DNA from: JAEUMD01 sp937950105
GTDB taxonomy: Bacteria > Pseudomonadota > Alphaproteobacteria > Rhizobiales > Hyphomicrobiaceae
Length of the DNA stretch: 30,235 nt
Assembly (NCBI GenBank): GCA_036821845.1
Contig: DAISIT010000035.1
Coordinates: 1-30,235, forward strand
Direction: 5' to 3'
Shown: piece by piece, positions 23,365 to 30,235 of the stretch
Layout: each line of letters starts with the position of its first letter
How positions within the stretch are numbered: the first letter of the stretch is position 1
Made by a program: the position numbers and the translations under genes
Notes under the pieces: model-generated
What the model saw: the letters and a program-made list of their open reading frames with translations, nothing else
Told to the model about the DNA's origin: nothing
Database searches by the model: none

Positions 23365-24363
23365 TCAACCGAAGACGTTGTCGGCGTGGCCGAGCCGGAT
23401 CAGCAGCGACGCCCGCTCGCTGTCGTTGTCGTTGATGACGTAGACCTGCCCGTCGGCGGCAACGGCGAGCCCTTCGATCTCCTTCTCGACTTTCATGTCG
23501 CGATCGAGGAACAGCGGCACCAGATCGAAGGCGATGCGCTTTGTGACGAGCGGCGGTTGTTCGTCGGGCGGCGCGCCGTCGCCGTCGAGTGTGAACGTGG
23601 TCAGCCACTTGATGGAGTTGCGCCCGCCCTTGCCGTCGCGCTCGATGGCCGCGAAGCGTCGGCCCTCGAGATGCAGCAATTCGCTCACGCCGGTCGGGTC
23701 ACCGTCGCGCGCGGTATCGAGCGGGTAGTGCCAGAAGCGCCAGTCGCCGCTTGCGGGATCGAGCGCGCCGATGCGCGTCAGGTTGATCGCATCGCCGGCG
23801 AGCGCGCCCTGCAAGGCCGCATAGACGCGCGTCGTCCCTCCGGTTTCGACGCAGGCGATGCCTTCGAGCCCCTTGTCCATCACGCGGTGTGAAATGGTCA
23901 GCGGCAGACGATGCGTGGCGGTGACGTTACCGTGCGCGTCGCATTCGAGCAGCAGGTTCGCCGGTTCGTCGAAGTCACCACCTTCGGACGCGAGCCAGAA
24001 GCCGCCGTCGCGTTTGATCGAGACCGCCTCGAGGTCGAGCCGCTCGACCTCGGCGGGCGTCGTGATGGTGATCTGGCGCACGACGCGCGGCGGGCGCGCG
24101 TGCGCGTCGATCTCGAGAATGCGGGCGGGGGGCGAGTCCTTGTCGGCGACGGCATAGAGCAGGCGCGGATCGCTTCTGTGCGCGGTGAGCCCCGAAAGCG
24201 TGCCCCACGCGGGCCCCTCACCGTCGGCGATCTCGTCGATGGCGACGCCGCGCGTGTCGATGCGGCCATTGCCTTTGCCACGACGCGTGTCGCCGAGGTC
24301 GCCGGTCAGCATGCCCCTGAGCCAGCCGAGAATGTCCGCGATAACCCCGCCGCCGCCCGCCAT
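23365..24363 (-). CDS. Phytase-like beta-propeller protein (esterase-like activity of phytase family)
   Basis: 332 residues. Two signature repeats, DLEAVSIKRDGGFWLASEG and EIEGLAVAADGQVYVINDND, place it in the phytase-like family, a six-bladed propeller with acidic calcium/phosphate-site loops. Other blades show LEGIACVE and GVSELLHLEGRRFAAIERDG. Family members hydrolyse phosphoesters or are uncharacterised esterases. There is no clear signal peptide at this start (ATG 24363), only a weakly hydrophobic stretch at 6-16, which is odd because relatives are usually exported. It lies downstream of trpE on the same strand after 92 bases. Confidence 0.8.
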   Translation of the reverse strand: MAGGGGVIADILGWLRGMLTGDLGDTRRGKGNGRIDTRGVAIDEIADGEGPAWGTLSGLTAHRSDPRLLYAVADKDSPPARILEIDAHARPPRVVRQITITTPAEVERLDLEAVSIKRDGGFWLASEGGDFDEPANLLLECDAHGNVTATHRLPLTISHRVMDKGLEGIACVETGGTTRVYAALQGALAGDAINLTRIGALDPASGDWRFWHYPLDTARDGDPTGVSELLHLEGRRFAAIERDGKGGRNSIKWLTTFTLDGDGAPPDEQPPLVTKRIAFDLVPLFLDRDMKVEKEIEGLAVAADGQVYVINDNDSERASLLIRLGHADNVFG

Positions 24364-24455
24364 CGCTGCCTCCCGGATCCTGCCGTTGTCGCGAGGGCAC
24401 GTTACGCCGGTCTCGCGTCATAGTCTCGCAGCGGTTCTCGAGGTGAGGAGCTACG

Positions 24456-26030
24456 TCAGCTCCAGGCGCCGCCGTTGCCGCTTGTCTTGCGTGCGGCGCC
24501 GCGGCTGGCGAAGCGGACGGCTTCCTCGGCGGCGCGCACCACGGCCTTGGCCTTGTTGATGCACTCCTGCTGCTCGTTCTCGGGGATCGAGTCGTAGACG
24601 ACGCCGGCGCCCGCCTGCACATACACGCGACCGTCCTTCACCAGCGCGGTTCTGAGCACGATGCAGGTGTCCATCTCGCCGTCGGCGGCGAAATAGCCGA
24701 CGCAGCCGGCGTAGGGGCCGCGCTTCGATTTTTCGAGTTCGTCGATGACCTCCATGGCGCGCACCTTCGGCGCGCCCGAGACGGTGCCGGCCGGGAAGCC
24801 GGCCATCAACGCATCGACCGTGTCGTTCGGCGCGGCGAGGCGGCCGATCACGTTCGAGACGATGTGCATGACGTGGCTGTAGCGCTCGATGACGAACTGG
24901 TCGGTGACGCGCACCGAACCGATCTCGGCGACGCGGCCGACGTCATTGCGGCCGAGGTCGAGCAGCATCAGGTGCTCGGCGCGCTCCTTCGGGTCGGCGA
25001 GCAGCGCTTCCGCGAGCGCCTGATCCTCGCTGCGGGTGGCGCCGCGCCGCGCCGTGCCGGCGATCGGGCGTATGGTGACCTCGCCCTTCCTCACGCGCAC
25101 AAGGATCTCGGGACTGGAGCCGACCAGCGCGAAATCGCCGAAGTCGAGGTGATAGAGGAACGGCGACGGATTGAGGCGGCGCAAGGCCCGGTAGAGCGCG
25201 AATGCCGGCAGCGTGAACGGCGCCGAGAAGCGCTGCGACAGCACCACCTGGAAGATATCGCCGGCGCGGATGTACTCCTTGGCGCGCGCCACCATGGCGA
25301 GGTATTCGGCCGGCGTCGTGTTCGACTGCGGTTCGTCGAGAGCTGCAACGTCGACGGCGGCGCGATCGGAATGCGCGAGCGGCGCATCGAGTTCGGCGAC
25401 CACCTCGGCGAGACGTGCCAGCGCGGCCGCGTAAGCGTCGGCGGCGGAGAGGCCCGGCACCGGCCGCACCGGCGTCGTCACCGTCATCTCGTCCTTCACC
25501 GCGTCGAAGATCACCATCACGGTCGGGCGCACGAGGATCGAATCCGGCACGCCGAGATCATCCGGCGGCGTGTTCGGCAGCCGCTCGATCAGGCGAATGG
25601 TGTCGTAGCCCATGTAGCCGAAGACGCCCGCGGCCATCGGCGGCAGCGCGTCGGCGAGTTCGATGCGGCTTTCGTCCAGCAGAGCCCGCAGCGAGGCGAG
25701 TGCCGGCTTCTCCTCGCGTGTGAAGCGCCCGCGTCCCGAAAGGGCGTCACGGTCGATCTCGGCGGTGTCGCCGGAGGCGCGCCAGATGATGTCGGGTCTG
25801 AGACCGATGATAGAATAGCGCCCGCGTACCGCGCCGCCTTCGACCGACTCGAGCAGGAAGCTCGGCGAACGCTGGGTCTTGAGCTTCAGATAAGCGGAAA
25901 CCGGCGTCTCGAGATCGGCGACCAGCTTCGTCGCCACGACCTGCACGGCGCCGCGATCATAGAGGTCCGAAAAGTCAACGAGCGCTGGTGTCGCCTCGAT
26001 GCTCGGCGGGATCGTTTGCGGCGTGGTCAC
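24456..26030 (-). CDS. trpE: Anthranilate synthase component I TrpE
   Basis: Converts chorismate to anthranilate, the first committed step of tryptophan synthesis, using ammonia from TrpG. The 524-residue protein carries the tryptophan feedback-site motif LLES (59-62), FGYMGYDTIRLIE, IPIAGT-type IRPIAGTARRG, LMLLDLGRNDVGRV, FPAGTVSGAPKVRAMEVI and YAGCVGYF, all standard for chorismate-binding enzymes. There is no fused glutaminase domain. The start is GTG 26030 at the N-terminus MTTPQTIP, with a weak ribosome binding site. It follows ppiD on the same strand with 74 bases between. trpG is not adjacent downstream. Confidence 0.96.
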   Translation of the reverse strand: MTTPQTIPPSIEATPALVDFSDLYDRGAVQVVATKLVADLETPVSAYLKLKTQRSPSFLLESVEGGAVRGRYSIIGLRPDIIWRASGDTAEIDRDALSGRGRFTREEKPALASLRALLDESRIELADALPPMAAGVFGYMGYDTIRLIERLPNTPPDDLGVPDSILVRPTVMVIFDAVKDEMTVTTPVRPVPGLSAADAYAAALARLAEVVAELDAPLAHSDRAAVDVAALDEPQSNTTPAEYLAMVARAKEYIRAGDIFQVVLSQRFSAPFTLPAFALYRALRRLNPSPFLYHLDFGDFALVGSSPEILVRVRKGEVTIRPIAGTARRGATRSEDQALAEALLADPKERAEHLMLLDLGRNDVGRVAEIGSVRVTDQFVIERYSHVMHIVSNVIGRLAAPNDTVDALMAGFPAGTVSGAPKVRAMEVIDELEKSKRGPYAGCVGYFAADGEMDTCIVLRTALVKDGRVYVQAGAGVVYDSIPENEQQECINKAKAVVRAAEEAVRFASRGAARKTSGNGGAWS

Positions 26031-26104
26031 GGGGCGTCTCGCTCGGTTGGCCGTCGGTCGTCGTCGTCTGTCTCTGTCGGTCTGGCGGGCCAGGGCCGTG
26101 GCGA

Positions 26105-27997
26105 TCAGCTGCCGCCGCCGCCGGTCAGCCGGTCGAGCTGCGCCTTGTCGATGCTGACGCCGAGCCGCTTCTGCATGCTGGTGACGTAGCCGAGCACGAG
26201 ATCGTTCTGCATATCCTGGTCGAGTTCGCGCACGATCACGTCGCGCTGCTCCTTGGTCGGCTCGCCCGCCTTGACGATGTCCTCGACCACGAACACGGTG
26301 CGCGAGGTCTGGTCCGGGCTGTCGGTCGAACCGGCGCCGCCCTTCGGCAGTGCGAACGCCTGCGCGATGGCACCGCGCGCGAGGCCCTGCGGCGTCGTGT
26401 TGCGCGTGACGGGTGCAGTCGTCTCGACCTTGCCGCCGGCATCGCCGGAAATGGCCGCGAGCGTCTCACCGTTGCGCAGGCGCGCAACCAGTTTGTCGGC
26501 GAGAGCGCGGATCAGCCGCTGGCGCTCGGTCTTCTGATAGAGCTTGGCCACCTCGTCCTTGACGGCATCGAGCGGCTTCTGCTGCGGTGGCGTCACCGCC
26601 AGCGCATCGACCCACGCGTAGCTGCCATCCGCCAGTTCGACGGCTTCGCGCTCGACGCCGACCTGGGCGTCGAAGCCCGCGGCGATGATCTGTTCGGCGT
26701 CGGCCGCCTCGAGCGCCGGCTTGCCAGCTGTGGTCCGGTTGTTCTTGTCGGTCTCGGCAATGTCGACGAAGCGCAGCTTCAGGGCCTCGCCGATCTGCTG
26801 CAGGGTCTTGCCGCCGGAGCGGCCGTCGTCGACCTCGTCGTGCAGCTTGTGCACTTCGAGGCGCGCCTTCTCGCTCGCCAGCTTGTCGCGTACCTGCGCC
26901 TTGACGTCGTCGAGCGTCTTGGTGGTGCCGGGCTCGATGGCGGTGACGCGCACCAGCACGGTGGCGAAGCGGCCTTCGACCGGATCGGAGATGGCATCCT
27001 TGGCGAGCGCGAAGGCGGCGTCGGCGATCTTCGGGTCGATGATCTGGCTGCGCGTCAGAACGCCGAGATCGATGTCGCTCTCCTTGGCTCCGGCCTCCTT
27101 GGCGGCATCGACGAAGCTCTTGCCGCCGGCGATGGCCTTCTTGGCCGCCTCGGCGGCCGCCTTGTCCTTGAAGGCGATCTGCTGGATGCGCCGCTTCTCG
27201 GGCGTGTCGTAGATCGCCTTCTCCTGCTCGTAGGCCGCCTTGATCTCCTCGTCGGAGACGGGCACCGCGGCCTTGACCGCGTCCATCGACAGGATCAGCA
27301 CGGCGAGCTTGCGCAACTCCGGCGTGACGAAGCTCGCCTTGTTGGCCTCGTAGGTCTCTTTCAGCCTGGCATCGTCGGCGGCGGCGATCTGGCCGGCCTT
27401 GTCGGGGTCGATGCGCACGTAGCCGATGGTGCGCTTCTCCTCGCGCCAGGCGTGGATCGCCTCGATCAGCGGGGCGGGCGGGGTGATGCCGGCGATCATG
27501 GCGCCGGTCAGTTGCTGGCGCAGTTCCTCCTTGCGGCGCAGGTGCAGGAAGCCGCGCTCCGAGAGGTTGAGCTGGTTCATGATGCTTTCGACGGCGCTCC
27601 TCGAATACTTGCCGTCGGCGCCGAAGAAGGCGGGGTCGGTTTTCATACCCTCGATCAGGGCTTCGTCGGACAGCGCGAGGTTCAGCTCGTTGACGTGGCT
27701 GTCGATGGCGGCGCCGCCGACGAGACGCTGCATGACGCGGTCGTCGAGGCCGAAGGTACGCGCCTGCTCGGCGGTGATGCGGCGGCCGGCCTGCTGCGAG
27801 ATGGCGTTGAGCTCGCTTTGGAAGGCGCGCTGGAAGTCGTCCGGCGTGATCTCGGTATCGCCGACCTTGGCGAGGCTCGTGCGGCTGCCGCCGGTGAAGA
27901 CGTCGGCGATGCCCCACACGGCGAAGCTCAGGATGAGGATCGCGAACAGGACTTTGGCCACCCATCCCTGGGCACCACGGCGCATGGCTTCGAGCAT
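26105..27997 (-). CDS. ppiD: Peptidyl-prolyl isomerase-like periplasmic chaperone PpiD (SurA N-terminal domain)
   Basis: Inner-membrane-anchored folding factor for newly exported proteins. The 630-residue protein has a short cytoplasmic N-terminus, one membrane anchor (about 12-34; WVAKVLFAILILSFAVWGIADVF-type), a SurA-like N-terminal domain (about 40-180) beginning VGDTEITPDDFQRAF, a parvulin-like middle region (about 230-360), and a long helical C-terminal domain. The parvulin region reads IDLGVLTRSQIIDPKIADAAF, lacking several residues of active parvulins, so isomerase activity is doubtful. ATG 27997 starts the conserved MLEAMRRGAQ; the earlier in-frame start is a proline/arginine-rich artefact. 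It is divergent from tpiA, a pairing common in Alphaproteobacteria. Confidence 0.92.
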   Translation of the reverse strand: MLEAMRRGAQGWVAKVLFAILILSFAVWGIADVFTGGSRTSLAKVGDTEITPDDFQRAFQSELNAISQQAGRRITAEQARTFGLDDRVMQRLVGGAAIDSHVNELNLALSDEALIEGMKTDPAFFGADGKYSRSAVESIMNQLNLSERGFLHLRRKEELRQQLTGAMIAGITPPAPLIEAIHAWREEKRTIGYVRIDPDKAGQIAAADDARLKETYEANKASFVTPELRKLAVLILSMDAVKAAVPVSDEEIKAAYEQEKAIYDTPEKRRIQQIAFKDKAAAEAAKKAIAGGKSFVDAAKEAGAKESDIDLGVLTRSQIIDPKIADAAFALAKDAISDPVEGRFATVLVRVTAIEPGTTKTLDDVKAQVRDKLASEKARLEVHKLHDEVDDGRSGGKTLQQIGEALKLRFVDIAETDKNNRTTAGKPALEAADAEQIIAAGFDAQVGVEREAVELADGSYAWVDALAVTPPQQKPLDAVKDEVAKLYQKTERQRLIRALADKLVARLRNGETLAAISGDAGGKVETTAPVTRNTTPQGLARGAIAQAFALPKGGAGSTDSPDQTSRTVFVVEDIVKAGEPTKEQRDVIVRELDQDMQNDLVLGYVTSMQKRLGVSIDKAQLDRLTGGGGS

Positions 27998-28381
27998 ACG
28001 GTAAGGTCTTCCACTTGTTTGCGGCGAACTCGCGCCGGGAGGCGCAAACGCCGGGCCCGCGGCGCACCGGGGGCGCGTTCGCCGCCGCCACCACAATTCG
28101 CCGCATCTCGTTTCGTCGAACCCCCGTGCGCTGATGGCGGAGGGCTATGCTATGTAGCGCCCATATGAAGCGCAGCCGGAGGGGGAAAGCAAGGGCAGCG
28201 GTTCGTCCGTTGCCGCCGTCGGGGCGATCGAGGGGCAAATCGGGAAGTCGGCCGGAACGGTCAACCGCGGGGCGCGTGCGGAGCGTGCGCTACGCCGGGA
28301 GATGCCGTGGTCCGCCGTGTCCCCGACCTGCCGCAAGGCGCGATCGCCCGGCTTTCCCCGCCACTATCAGGAGCACCGCCC
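27998..28381. promoter_or_regulatory. Divergent promoter region between ppiD and tpiA
   Basis: 384 bases without a convincing gene. TATGCTATG near 28146 is the only AT-rich promoter-like patch. AGGAG before 28382 is the tpiA ribosome binding site. No riboswitch or operator repeat was recognised. Confidence 0.3.
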
Positions 28382-29143
28382 ATGACCCAGCCCGCCATCC
28401 GTCCGCTCGTCGCCGGCAACTGGAAGATGTTCGGCCTGAAGCCGGCCCTTCAGGAGGCGCTGAAAGTCAAGGAAGCCGTATCGGCGGCGGAAGGCCCGGC
28501 CGACGTCATGCTCTGCCCGCCGGCGACGCTGCTGATGGTATTGGCGGAGCTGGCGCAAGGCGGGCGGCTGCAACTCGGCGGGCAGGATTGCCATACGGCG
28601 GCGAACGGCGCGCATACGGGCGACGTGTCACCGGAAATGCTCAAGGATGCCGGGGCGAGCGCGGTGATCGTCGGCCATTCCGAGCGTCGAGCCGATCACG
28701 GCGAAATGGACCGGCACGTGCGCGCCAAGGCCGAGGCCGCGCATCGCGCCGGGCTGGCGGCGATCGTCTGCATCGGCGAGACGGCGGGACAGCGGGCGGC
28801 AGGGCAGACGCTCGACGTAGTGCGCCGACAACTCGACAAATCCGTCCCTGACGGCGCCACCGCGGCCGATACGATCATTGCCTATGAACCGGTGTGGGCC
28901 ATCGGCACCGGGCTGACGCCGACGACCGCCGACGTCGCCGAGGTGCACGCTGCGATTCGCGCCGGCCTCGAGGCACGCTTCGGTGCCGAGGGGGCTGCCA
29001 TGCGTATTCTCTACGGCGGCTCGGTCAAGCCCGACAATGCCCGTGAGCTGATGAGCGTCGCGCACGTCAACGGTGCGCTGGTCGGCGGCGCCAGTCTCAA
29101 GGCTGACGATTTCTTGAGGATTGTCGGCGCCTATACTTCGTGA
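28382..29143 (+). CDS. tpiA: Triose-phosphate isomerase
   Basis: Interconverts dihydroxyacetone phosphate and glyceraldehyde 3-phosphate in glycolysis and gluconeogenesis. 253 residues, the usual length. Catalytic residues are visible: K15 in GNWKM, H99 in GHSERR and E169 in AYEPVWAIGTG; the phosphate loop YGGSVKPDNA is near residue 218. ATG 28382 is preceded by AGGAG. Divergent from ppiD, and the first of three genes on the plus strand towards secG. Confidence 0.98.
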   Translation: MTQPAIRPLVAGNWKMFGLKPALQEALKVKEAVSAAEGPADVMLCPPATLLMVLAELAQGGRLQLGGQDCHTAANGAHTGDVSPEMLKDAGASAVIVGHSERRADHGEMDRHVRAKAEAAHRAGLAAIVCIGETAGQRAAGQTLDVVRRQLDKSVPDGATAADTIIAYEPVWAIGTGLTPTTADVAEVHAAIRAGLEARFGAEGAAMRILYGGSVKPDNARELMSVAHVNGALVGGASLKADDFLRIVGAYTS

Positions 29144-29248
29144 CACCTTTCATCGCTTCGTCGATGCCTGCTACGCACACGCCCTGCCGTCCCAAGGCCG
29201 GCGTTGCCGCGTCGCGGCAGCCCGTTGAAACGCCAGATGGAGCCCTGG

Positions 29249-29830
29249 ATGGCGCTCGGTTCTCCTGCACGGCTGCCGTGGGGTTCGCGGTGTCACCGGT
29301 TCGCGCGTGGCGTCCTGGCGCTGCTGGCCGTCACGATGGTGTCCGGCCGCGTGCCGGCCCGCGCCGAGCCCTTGCCGCCCGAAACCTGCGAGGTGCTGCG
29401 CAGTGAGGCGACGCTGCTCGAAGGCGGCGGCGCCGGCGCCAACATCGAGCGCGGCGCCGAATGGGGCAGGGCCAACCTCAGCCCCGAGCAGATCCGCTAC
29501 GTGGCGCGGCTGATCGCGCTCCGCGAGCAGATCAACTTCCGCTGTCGCCCGGCCATGAAGGAAATTCCGACACCGCCGCTGCCGCCACCGCAACCCGAGC
29601 CGGCTGCCGTCGACCCCGACAAGGTTCCGCCGCCGACGCGCCCGGAACGCGCCGAAGCCGAAAGTCCGAAAAAGCCGGCCATGGCCACTCCGAAGGACGG
29701 CGCGCGTGCGCCTGCCGCCAGGCCCGCAGCGTCGCGCGCTCCGGCCGCGCCGCCCCGTGACGACGCCTACAAGCCGCCCTCGGCGAGCGGTGCCGTCACC
29801 CCGCCTGCGCCCCCGGCCAAGCCGCTTTGA
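29249..29830 (+). CDS. Exported proline-rich hypothetical protein
   Basis: 193 residues from ATG 29249, chosen because GGAG lies six bases upstream; ATG 29237 and TTG 29204 are in-frame alternatives. A signal peptide (FARGVLALLAVTMV, cleavage after ARA near residue 38) is followed by a short conserved-looking core with two cysteines (ETCEVL and FRCRP) and NLSPEQIRYVARLIALREQ, then a disordered Pro/Ala/Lys tail of about 85 residues. I recognise no named family. The core between the cysteines probably forms a small disulfide-linked helical unit in the periplasm. It lies between tpiA and secG. Confidence 0.7.
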   Translation: MALGSPARLPWGSRCHRFARGVLALLAVTMVSGRVPARAEPLPPETCEVLRSEATLLEGGGAGANIERGAEWGRANLSPEQIRYVARLIALREQINFRCRPAMKEIPTPPLPPPQPEPAAVDPDKVPPPTRPERAEAESPKKPAMATPKDGARAPAARPAASRAPAAPPRDDAYKPPSASGAVTPPAPPAKPL

Positions 29831-30019
29831 GGCGGACGACCAGGGCAGGCTGTGGCGAGGTCGTTCGCGCCGGTCATTCGGCCGCGCTGGTCACGGCGGC
29901 GGCGATCGTGTAAGACGCGCGGCAATCGTTCTGCCGGGTTGCTGTCGTCCGGGTGCGAATCCTCGCGCTTCCCCCGTTTCAGCGATTTCAACGCCGCACT
30001 TGCTACGGGATACGCATCG

Positions 30020-30235
30020 ATGGCCACCGCACTTCTCGTCATCCATCTCATGATCGCCGCCGCGCTGGTCGGCGTCGTCCTGCTGCAGCGCTCCGAGGGT
30101 GGCGCGCTCGGCATCGGCGGTGGCGGTGGTGGCGGCTTCCTCACCGGACGCGGCACGGCCAACCTGCTGACGCGCACCACGGCGGCGCTGGCGGCTGCGT
30201 TCTTCGTCACGAGCCTGCTGCTGACCATCCTCGCC
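30020..30235 (+). CDS. secG: Protein translocase subunit SecG, 5' part
   Basis: 72 codons visible; the gene runs off the window. SecG is the small accessory subunit of the SecYEG channel. Two membrane segments are seen (ALLVIHLMIAAALVGVVLL and AALAAAFFVTSLLLTILA), separated by LLQRSEGGALGIGGGGGGGF and the loop LTGRGTANLLTRTTA, which is the SecG signature. ATG 30020 starts the typical M-T-L-L-V-I-H pattern; the ribosome binding site (CGGGATA) is weak. tpiA-to-secG is a known alphaproteobacterial order. Confidence 0.93.
   Translation, partial: MATALLVIHLMIAAALVGVVLLQRSEGGALGIGGGGGGGFLTGRGTANLLTRTTAALAAAFFVTSLLLTILA

Noticed and set aside
24864..26189. 441-codon frame antisense to trpE
   Set aside because: Arg/His/Gly-rich shadow of a well-supported trpE.
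25988..28168. 726-codon plus-strand frame antisense to ppiD
   Set aside because: Leu/Gly/Asp-rich low-complexity reading opposite a clear PpiD; no domain.

Overview
The window is about 65-70% GC and reads as chromosomal DNA of an alphaproteobacterium, most likely a member of Hyphomicrobiales (Rhizobiales). I base this on gene content and style: an ornithine decarboxylase with a structured leader, an SPFH/NfeD pair, a PpiD-TpiA-SecG neighbourhood, a ThiE of the NDYW type, CHAD, PsiE and phytase-like proteins, and proline/alanine-rich secreted proteins. The genus cannot be named from the sequence alone. No rRNA, tRNA, IS element, prophage or CRISPR array was seen.

Layout, left to right. 1-3061: the tail of a cysteine-rich protein, thiG-thiE (thiazole synthase and thiamine phosphate synthase, stop and start overlapping), then a CHAD-domain protein. 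3256-8245: ferrochelatase (hemH), an SPFH protein with NfeD and a second NfeD-like protein, then a FadL/OmpP1 outer-membrane channel closed by a strong terminator. 8340-10109: a cluster of palindromic REP-like repeats interleaved with a PaaI-type thioesterase and a beta-hydroxyacid dehydrogenase, both on the minus strand. The repeats supply the last eight codons and the stop codon of both genes. 10310-12691: threonine dehydratase with an ACT domain, and an AEC-family transporter. 13201-14910 (minus): an acetolactate-synthase-like ThDP enzyme.

15300-20122 holds the most unusual pair: an exported caspase-like protein with Sel1 repeats and a peptidoglycan-binding-like tail, followed by a 927-residue exported protein with two CXXCH haem-binding motifs and a DUF4384-like C-terminal region. 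Another repeat copy, followed by seven T residues, sits directly after its stop codon. 20323-22147: an unrecognised small protein and a fold-III ornithine/diamino-acid decarboxylase whose upstream region looks like the alphaproteobacterial speF leader. 22220-24363: a SixA-like histidine phosphatase, a PsiE-family membrane protein and a phytase-like beta-propeller protein.

24456-30235: trpE and ppiD on the minus strand, then tpiA, a secreted proline-rich protein and the start of secG on the plus strand. Most of the window is ordinary housekeeping. The points worth a second look are the caspase/cytochrome pair, the repeats that end genes, the decarboxylase leader, and a low-GC stretch after hemH with a terminator-like palindrome pointing to the minus strand.
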